This document shows, piece by piece, positions 11,451 through 21,599 of a DNA stretch of 64,000 nucleotides. The DNA lies in contig CM046299.1 of NCBI GenBank assembly GCA_025267735.1, positions 22,156,232 to 22,220,231 of the forward strand. Reading direction: 5' to 3'. Position 1 is the first letter of the stretch, and every line of letters begins with the position of its first letter. A program made the translations under genes and the position numbers. The notes below the pieces were generated by a model. The model did not search any database. It saw only the letters and a list, made by a program, of their open reading frames with translations, and was not told the DNA's origin. The DNA comes from Mactra quadrangularis. Lineage: Eukaryota > Mollusca > Bivalvia > Venerida > Mactridae.

Positions 11451-13338
11451 ATTACTCGGGGCTAGTAAGCGGACTCGAAAGTGATTTCACGGCGTCTCAA
11501 CGCCGTGATATTGTGGTGGGTATAATTTGATAGCAATGGGCAAAAGTCACGTGGCATAAATCCTTTCGATTTCTACTGCCGACAAATTTGTTGTTTTTAA
11601 TGCAGTTATAGTACAGCGCATTCCCGTTAAAAATTACATTGAAAAAGCATTTTTGGTGGAAACCATATAAACAATATTTCTATCTACAGTGTAACAAACG
11701 AAAAATCAGCGTTTTACATCAACACATTTCCGCAAATCCTTTCGACTCGCATGAAAAGGGGTAAGTATAATTTGCGGACCAACCGGACCAGCAGACCAGT
11801 TTAGTATACGGATACAGTATAACAAATATGCGTATCATAATGTGTGTATAGTCGATATATATTATTGAGATTTGCCAGTATTTTATTTGAAAAGATCATA
11901 TTGATAGACATGATAGAGTTTTGGGAAATTACAATTAATATTTATTCAAATTTTAATATATAATTACTAATATCGAAATTATTTCTTTCAGAAATAAGTG
12001 TGCAGATTTCAACTATAGAAAGAATCGTCGATTGCTTCATTACATATTGTTGTTACTTATGCCTATTATCCAATCCAATTCATTGAATAAAATATGTATT
12101 AAATTACATATTGTTGTAAATATTATATATTTCAACTATTAGAGAATTAATCTTTTGAAAACAATTTTGATTCAAATGTAATATTTTAAAATATGCCTTT
12201 TTGTCCTTTTTAGCGGACTGTACAAATAAAGAAGCCTAATCGTGTAACGTTGATTTTAAATTCTTACTTTAATTGAGTTCTATTGACGATCTTTTTAAAC
12301 TATGATTAAGTGTAGGGGGGGGGGGGGCAGTTAATTTTAAGAGCGTAAGAGTTACGGACCAGGTTATAGATCGAGCAGATGTAAAGATAAAATATTTTGT
12401 ACAGCAAATCTACATCCTACTGCTTAGAACTGGACAGTTCGGTATGGGTTAATCTGTGGACGAACTTTCTAATGATAATTATGACGCACCTTTACGTCTT
12501 AAACCGGTTTCGTCATGTTTTGTTCTTGGGAAGTAGCTGTTGCGGTTAAAAGGCCTCTTTTATGTACTTTGATTTTCATTTTACCTTGAGACCTACGATC
12601 GTTCCTTATTATACCGATCACTTTTTGGAACCAATAGTCACACGGATTGGTAAGGACAGATCCGAAATGTAAGGAGCATTTGACTGAACAGAAGCGATAT
12701 GTCATGTAAATAGCTTCTGTTCTGGAAGAATACGCTTTCCCTTTTGCCGATCTTTTTAAGCGTCATGCAAATATGAATTACTGGAAATTAATCCAAGTGA
12801 AATCAAACATCCTGTCGGCATAAAGATGGTGTCTAGATCCAGAGCATTCTCGTATCCCAAGGTTATCAAGATTCTCGATCTAACTAGTATCGAGAATCTA
12901 ACTAGGCTCTCGTGGAACGAAAATAATACATATGGACAGGAAAACTTTTTATAATAAGTTACATTTTTATTACTAAAAAACCTTAACATAACATTTCAAT
13001 ATAATGCTTTTTGAGTTACCTTTAGATTATACTTTATAATTCTTTTTTGCTTGCCGTGACAATCCCTTTGCTGCATTTCGCAGCAATTTTTTACTTGTTA
13101 ATCTAAGTTGTAAGAGCTTGTTTCACAATCGAGCTAAAATGAATTAGTATAAACTAAAAAAAATAGTACATGTCATTGTATAAATTAAACAAAATTCAGA
13201 TTAAGTTTAAACTGCACAGATAAAGGTACAATTTGCACGTAGATAAAACTTACTCCTTGATCTTCCTCATTGTTTTCTCATTATCTTTGTTTTACATTAA
13301 ATGACCTGAATTAATGTATAATTTAATGGCGTAAAACA
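11451..13338. other. Upstream flank of the receptor gene
   Basis: No exon recognised. It holds a 13-base G run (12315-12327) and a perfect 10-bp-stem hairpin GATTCTCGAT..ATCGAGAATC (about 12869-12897). Two minus-strand open frames of 68 and 77 codons (12499-12989) have no recognisable domain. The promoter of the gene starting at 13339 should lie here, but no core element is convincing. Confidence 0.4.
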
Positions 13339-16300
13339 ATGACTTTTACCATGTATCCTCATTGTGTTTTTATTCTATTTGTTGTATTTGGAAATGCTTT
13401 TGGAACAGATGGTAAGTCTAATTAAGTCTAATTTAAATGTACACATGACAGAGAAGATGATTTCGACATTCGTATCTATTTAAGGCCGTCTCCATGGATG
13501 AAATACTAAGGTCATTAACTTCAATCGTTGTAACCCCTCGGCAGAAAGTGTTGTAGATTACTAATGAGCATGTGAAAAAGTAAGCAGTTGCTTACGAAGG
13601 ATAAAGGTCGAATACTGGTGTTTCGTTGAAAACTTGAAATAATAGTTAGTTGACCACTCGCCTAAAATACCTTCAATTGATGAATTGGGATGTACACCTC
13701 AAATAAAAAATCTGAAATGACAATGATATTTGACTTAACTTTGTCTTCAATCACTGTGCTATGTACAGTTCAGCTGCGCATTAGACATGTATATTACGCG
13801 AAAAATCACTATGGTCTTTATCATTGTGAATGGAAACATAATTACCTTATATCTCAATGACAATACTGTTCTCCGCAGCTTGCTTATACATGTAGTATAA
13901 GCCATTACAGCCATTTCAAATTGTTTTCTTTATAACTAAAAATTGTTTTACAGAAGTCTATATATTCAACATCTGAAATAAATTCAGCTTAAATAAGAAA
14001 CAAGCTATGTATGTAAAGATGTAATGCTTACTATTTATTTATTCTGCTTTCTTGTCCTTATGCCACTATGCATCACTTCTTCAAGGAAGAAGAATGTGCT
14101 TAAATTTAGAGTGGGTTTCGAACCACAGCCTAACTGGATACATTTTATCTATGTCATGCCAACGTCATCACATTTATTGAAATGATATGTCCTCATGTTG
14201 CCCACAGTTTAACTCATGCATATGACACTCATACACGATTACGCTCTAGAGTGGTTCGGATAGTGCGGTATATAAGGTGATGTTTTTCTGCATGTTCAAA
14301 AAGGTTACTTGGGAGTAAATAACCAATCTTGAATGAGCATGGATTTACTATGGATTTATACTGATTGATACGATCGCTGCAGGATTGAATAAGTGGCATA
14401 ACGGGAACGGTATTCTGTGAATTTAGTTTAATTGTGAAACAACTTCCTACATGTTAGGTTAATCACTTTCGAGCCCGCTTCCTGGTCTTCCAGTTTATTT
14501 TAAACTAACTTTATTGTCCGTATTACATTTTTACAAGTACAGAAATACAACAAAGGCAATAATGACAAATAACAATATGTATATACGGCAATCGGGTTGA
14601 GCCAAAAGTTCTGTGACTTAGGTACAGCTCTCCCCTTCAGGTATAAACAATAAACATCTGCAAATAAATTTTAAGTAGTCGGACAATAGGAGTAATTCCA
14701 AACTTGGATTACTGGTGTTCCTTCAGTTCTATGATATTATGATAACGTTTCTTGCCTAAGGAAAAACAGGATAGGTTTTGAATAAAATTCGACCTAACAC
14801 GAAGCTGACTATCAAATAATTACCACTAAAACATCGTGACCACTTGGCTTCACCCGCTCCTGTGAATGTGTGGCGTAGGCGTTAGTGGTAAAATCAGTTC
14901 TAAAATGTATGAACTTTCAGTTTCAGATGATTTTGGCTGGTTGGATGCCAAAGATGAATATAACTTGACTACGCCACACTTGCTGTTTAAAAATGCTAGA
15001 GTCACAGTCAATCTGACAGGTTATGATGTGAACGCTGATAATAAATGGATAGGATACATCAAAGCCTTTACGTCGATGGAATATTTTGGTAAGTGTAGAT
15101 ACATCTAATTATTTCAATGTACTAATTACGTTTTACTCATAATTGAAGTTATGTATTATATTTGCCATTGAAGTCATTATTCATAAATTACACATGTATA
15201 GATTTTGCCTGACAAATTATGCTACCATGGAGTTTTTTATTTCTCGATGACGAGTCGCGCCTGATTTTAACATGAATGTTTGCATGGAAAATTAAGATTA
15301 GAGTATGTTAAGTTGTGCTCCGATAAAAATTCATTTTGAATATGAATATTAGTGCACCGATAATTTCCATCTTATACAATTGTTATTTGATGTTTGTAGA
15401 GCAATTTAATTGCTGCCATTGTGATATATTTTACATTTGATTGAAATTAAAAATTCGTCTTTTATACTCTAATTATTTTGTAAATGTGATTATTAAATAT
15501 GTTTATGTTTTTTTTCCCTGTAAGGTGCCAAATTCACTGCACAATACTGCAAAACCTGTTTTATAAAACTGAAAACAGGGCCGAAATCTGTTATAGGACC
15601 AATAACACTTATTGACCCTGGTCCAATAACAAATTTCTGCCCTCTGATTGGTTGATCAGACAGGTCTATTATTGAAAAATGGTCCGTAAAAAGATATTTA
15701 ATGATATTGTCATTAAGTAAGAGGTTTGATATAGGCCCTGTTATTTTTCCTCGGGACAGTCATATTGGCCTTTGGCCTATATCAAATCACATATTTGATA
15801 ACATATAACATACTGCATCAAGTCAATGTACATAGCATAATAATATCAAACTTACTTTAACTTACAGGTTGTGTCTCAAAATCTCATATTACGCAACAGC
15901 ATCCAAATTTTACAACAAAAGGAAGTCCTGGACTTTGTATGTCAGCATGTGGAGATGTTCCATTCGTTGGCGTTTACAAAAAACAGGTTTGTGATAAATG
16001 TAACAGCATAGCCCGATAACTAATGGCTGTTATCTTCATTAAACTCACTCTTTTTACTTTCGATTCATAAAAAGGTGTAAAACTGAATGTCCTTTTCTGG
16101 TCATATATTTCTAATGATCACAATATATAGGTAATTTGACTATGTGCAGTTAAAAATCATTCTATATATACTTAACGAAACTTCTAAGTACCATGATTTT
16201 CATACTGTAGGAAACTTTTATTTTTCAACATTTATGTCTGATAGTAATGGAAATATGTTGAGGACCATTTTGTCGTCTGCTTGCGTGATTTCATGCTTAA

Positions 16301-19300
16301 TTATCGATACAAAACCGGCTTTGTCGTGCACGTGTTGCAAAGCAGACTACCGTAAATAAGCAACTACTGATATACAGAATCGAATTACTGCTTTAATTTC
16401 ATTTAATACATTCTGATTTAGATACGATTGATAGTTACTGACGTTTTATCCTGCTGTTCAAGTAATAGTTCAGTCATATACATGTAGCGACGATAAGGCG
16501 ATTTATTCTAGATCTTTGCACCTTAAGTTTAAGCGTTTAATCAAGGCTTAACACATAACTATATGAGTGGCAAACAAGAGTGGCAAACAATGAGTTGTCT
16601 ACTAAGTGCCGAGGCAGGAGAGAGCACGACCATAAAATGTCTTGACCAATGTCTTGACCAATGTCAACAATAATATGACACCAGGGCCCGGTTTCACGAA
16701 CGCATTCCTATCTTAATTTTCTAGATTAACCTTAAATTTTCTATTTTTAGCATTTTTAAGTTCAAGTGCGTTTCACGAACATTTTACAATTCAATCCGTT
16801 CTTAAATAAACTAAGTTATGAGTAAAAATTTAATCAAGTGGACGGGTAGATTAAACCGAATGTAAAAAATTCTTAAATATAAACAAATGGTTAACGTCCG
16901 TTTAAATTTATGTTTGACTGGCTATAGAGTCCCTAGACAACTGGAATTCCGACAAAGGTACACTTAGTGTGGTTTAGGAAGTATGTCGGAAGATAGAATA
17001 TAAATTATCAGAGTGACAGATTTTCACCTGCTACGATTCATTTCATCGATGAACACCAACAAATGTAATATAAACAGGTCAATATTTTCAGATGCAAGTA
17101 ATGAAAGTCGAACCATTTTAAACATAGATAATGTAAACGTTTCTAACCACCATACTCTTGCAAGACATGCAATGCATTTTATACACACTGTCCAGACAAT
17201 CCGTGAATGTCAAACCTATTGTTAGACATTAAGAGAATGTCAAGCATATTGTAAGGCGGACATCATTCGTCAAAAGCTATTTTAAGCGATTTTCGAACTG
17301 TTTAATGTAGGAATTGGTGTCACTCTACCAAACGGACAATAACTGACTGATCAGTGCACTACAATTCAAGTAATGTTTTGTGTAACTGCTTGCTTGGAAC
17401 ATTTACACACATTCAAAAAGTTGTTAACCAAATATTTAGCAAAGGGTTCTTTTATCACATACTAGTAATATACTTGACATACCACATTATTTTTAAGTTA
17501 GCCAAGACGGGCATCATAGTTTGCAATGCAATTTTGCAGTTTTTGTTATTCAAATTATATAACGCTCGTCTCAAAACTTTGATAATGAAGATATGAGATT
17601 TCGTATGAATCTAATAACTATATCCTGATATCCTCCACTAATTACCTACTTATCACTTCTTATTCCATCTTCGCTGATGCACAATATTGTAATTTCGAAA
17701 AATACTTAACTCAAGTACAGCAATGAAGTGAAGGTAAGATGATAGTGCATAATAGGAAAACACAAATGATTGACAAAAATAAAAACAGAATGGACCGAAA
17801 GTGAAAAAATCAACATTCTCGATTCGAACCTATGCCAGACAAAAACAATGTTTCAAGCACAACAGTCTAACTGTTTACGCTATAGAGTCTATCAATAAAA
17901 CACATTGGACATTTAATACTCTAAGCTAATTTTGTTGGTTAAAGTTTGGGTCGCTTATATCAACCTTAAATTTATACTTATGTAAGAAAGGCTTCGTGAA
18001 ATCCACTTAAAATATATTTAAGATACTCATAGTTAAGGCTAAAATAATCAAGATAATCTTAAATTTATTTAAGTTATAAGAACGTTCGTGAAACCGGGCC
18101 CTGCACTCGTAGTCTGGAGCGTTACCAAACAGGCTAAGTTGGTAGATAGGCAATTTTATACATCATTAATTTGATAAATTGTTATGACTGTTCTAGTGTT
18201 ATTGTTTCACAAGAAACTTGACAATAAATACAATGGAAAGATATTGTGACCAACCTTGTCCCGATCAACCCGATATTTTGTGTGGTGGTGATCCTGGCAA
18301 TAGGAAACAATTTTTGTCTCTATACAGAACCATTGTGACAGGTAAGCAGTGTACAGAATATACAGGTAACATTTGCATTGCTCAATATAAATATTATGAA
18401 AAACAAACAGGGTTGTAGTTGTAGGGATGAGCTAAATTAAAAGAATAGGTTTGATTGATTGATTGATTTGGATAAAAAATAGGATGCCATAAAACAAAAC
18501 ATAACAACTTGTCCAAGGGGTAAAATGATAACAATAGAAATACATGTTAATATGAAAAGATCCGATTCTGCCACGTTTATTTTTCAAGACTGTATTTGGT
18601 TTTGTTCGGCGGAGACTCACCTTTCCACATATCTTGGACACTTAATTCATTACCAGAACTTGCTTACTTTTTACGAAATATTTTAAGAGTACTATATATA
18701 TATATACATTTAATATGCTGCAACAGGGAATGAAATCGAAAAATTCAAATCCACTTGCCCTATATCACGTTTGTCTCGTTTGCAGCTTTTATGCCCAGTC
18801 CCATAAAATCGTGGCTTGTTACGGACCCGTACGTGCAGACAGTCGTAGGCCGTGGGAAGCCTTGCGTATTCAGGTGACGGTGCGCACATGGCACAAAACA
18901 ACACACCCGTACGGAGCCGTAGCTGGAAGATCTGCATGTTTAATCCATACTCAGCCACGATTTTGTCCACGATTTGATTTTGAAACTGATACGTGTATCA
19001 TGGGCTCATCTCACGGACTCTGGTAAAAACGTAACAGTCCGTACGGGTACGCAAGACTTCCTACGGGTCCTTGCGGAGCTTGATCGCACGGCGTTCGTAC
19101 GGTGCCCTCACGGCAATTTTTATGTTTATGGGACTGTAGCTTTATAGTTATAACTAACAATGACGTGACACAAAAAAGACAAACGTAGATGCCTTACCAT
19201 GAGTTATCTCATATATTCATTTTTCTTTCCTTTCACTAGACGAAAAATACAGCGTTCATGCCGGTGAAGTGTGTATGTGGTATGATATCATAAATGGCTA

Positions 19301-21500
19301 CCACTGGTCTGGATGTAATTCATTTTGGCGAATCATCTGTGAAAACGGTAATACACCGTGAAACCTTTATTATATGTGCAACATTCATTAAAACGAACAT
19401 GTATTCTGGAAATTATTTTATCTTTATCCGAATAGTTTAGTGCTTGGGATCAGATACCGGACCATAGGCGGGTCTAGCGTGGGGGGTGTTCAGACGGGTC
19501 CGAACCCCCCTAGAATTTCCAAAATGTACCTGTCCACTAGTGCATTTCTTGATTTTTAGTCATTTTTAAGTAGCATCAGGCAATCTTTCTTGGTGCTTAA
19601 CTTAGATTTAATGGTAATGTAGTATTTTTAATAAAATATTGTATTATTCTGCAAAATGTGTATAATGTAGTTGTTGTTCGAAAGTTTGAACCCCCCCCCC
19701 ACAAGAAAAAGTTCGGACCCCCCTAGAAAAAAATCCTGGATCCGCCCCTGCGGACTTATAATGTATTAATCTAAGCTGTACTTGCTTCATCATAGAGCTA
19801 AAATCAAGCATCATAAACTAAACTATTTTTCTTTTTACTCATCGATATAGGAATCACGTAAAAACCATTATTATCTTTATTCGTATATTAATTTATTTCA
19901 GCTTGTTTATCCTACAATTACTCATAGCATTGATAATTTCACTATCTTATTTTGGTATTCTACTACATTAAAGACAGATTGCTCCGCTATGTACTTTTAT
20001 TCAGATGACGATGTTTGGCTCAGTGAATTAGACATAAAATGGTTGCAATGGAATCAATCAACAATTCAATGTTTTAGAAATAATAGTCGACCAACATCAT
20101 ATGAGAGAGCCAGTATGTTGTATACCAATGAATCACAACAATTTTGGACTGGGGTGATACGAACTGAAGTTATTCACGGTTATAATAGTAAGACTTTGTT
20201 ATTTCTGAACGTATTTTAAATTATTGCTGATCGTGTTGTTTGATGTAAGAATAAAATAATGCGCTAGCCGTATCCTTCAACTAAGATATTCAAGAAGCTT
20301 CCAATAACGAGACTAAATCTTGGAATATCTTTCTGAATCACTACTCATTAATCTTAAAATGTCTCAGCCCTTGTATAAAAAGGGCCGGTTGCACACGGAA
20401 CTTGCAGAAGAAAAGCATCATTTTGTTTTGTGTTATTGTATATACATAATGTATTTATGGTGGAGGGTTTTTACTTATTTATTTTTTATAATCTATCTTT
20501 TTGTACAACGCCATTGAATATGTAATATAGAAATGGGCTTTTAATCAAATGAAAAAGTTTAAGTTTAATCATCGGTGCATGTGTATACAGTATTATTTGT
20601 TTCTGATAAAGGGGAAATGCATCATCATTACGGGAGCATTCAGTTATTTCAGATATTTATTAACATTGCCATGTTGCCATGAAGTAAGTTTCACCAATGC
20701 CAACAGCTGGTTTTTTATCATAACAGTCAGAACAAGTATTGTAAACTTGTGTCCTAGATTTGAGTTGCTGTTCTGAATATTTCAAACAATTGCCTGTTAA
20801 AGGTTACTCGTGAACTGCGCATATACGTTGGCGTAAAAAAACTTATCATACAGACTATAATACTCCTATAGATATAAAAAAAATGTACTTCTAGATGATG
20901 AGGATGATTTCATAGAACATTTATTTCGCCAAGTTGGAACCACATATGGGTATCTGAAAAGAGTACACGATAGTATATATGAACTAGATTTTACATCAGG
21001 AGGAATCAAGAAAAGTCTATCCTGGGATGGTATGAATACAAAATGATAATAATCCCCATCTTTATTTTGCAAAAATGGCATTACATACGCCTTTGGCCAT
21101 TTGCATAAATAGTATATCACGAAATCGGATACATTCAAACATTGTCGACAATTTGTCTAGTTTAAAAAGTAGCTTTTTGTAGTGATGTATAATTTATTGT
21201 TCCGATAAATTACTTTATAATGTGCGATTTCGAGCATACTGCATAATAACAACTATATAATGTTCCTTTAAAACTACACATTGTTATATATGATTGTTAA
21301 ATTTTTTGTCATTGTTAAGTAACTCGAAAATTGCAGCAAACCGTATACAATGTGCAAATATCAAAATCAATAAGGTTTTTCATTGTACTGTTTTTGAAGT
21401 TAGAGTTGCATTAATGTGCTTAATCGAATAAATGGAATCTTGTTATAATGTGTATATGACTCGTTTTAATAATTGTATATCATCGTTCAGCAATTTCTTC

Positions 21501-21553
<53 letters not shown>

Positions 21554-21566
21554 TATTATTATTATT

Positions 21567-21599
<33 letters not shown>

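Noticed and set aside
12499..12705. Possible THAP-type zinc finger (KCSLHF) on the minus strand
   Set aside because: Only one short resemblance; the other cysteines and the conserved Trp/Pro of the fold are absent.
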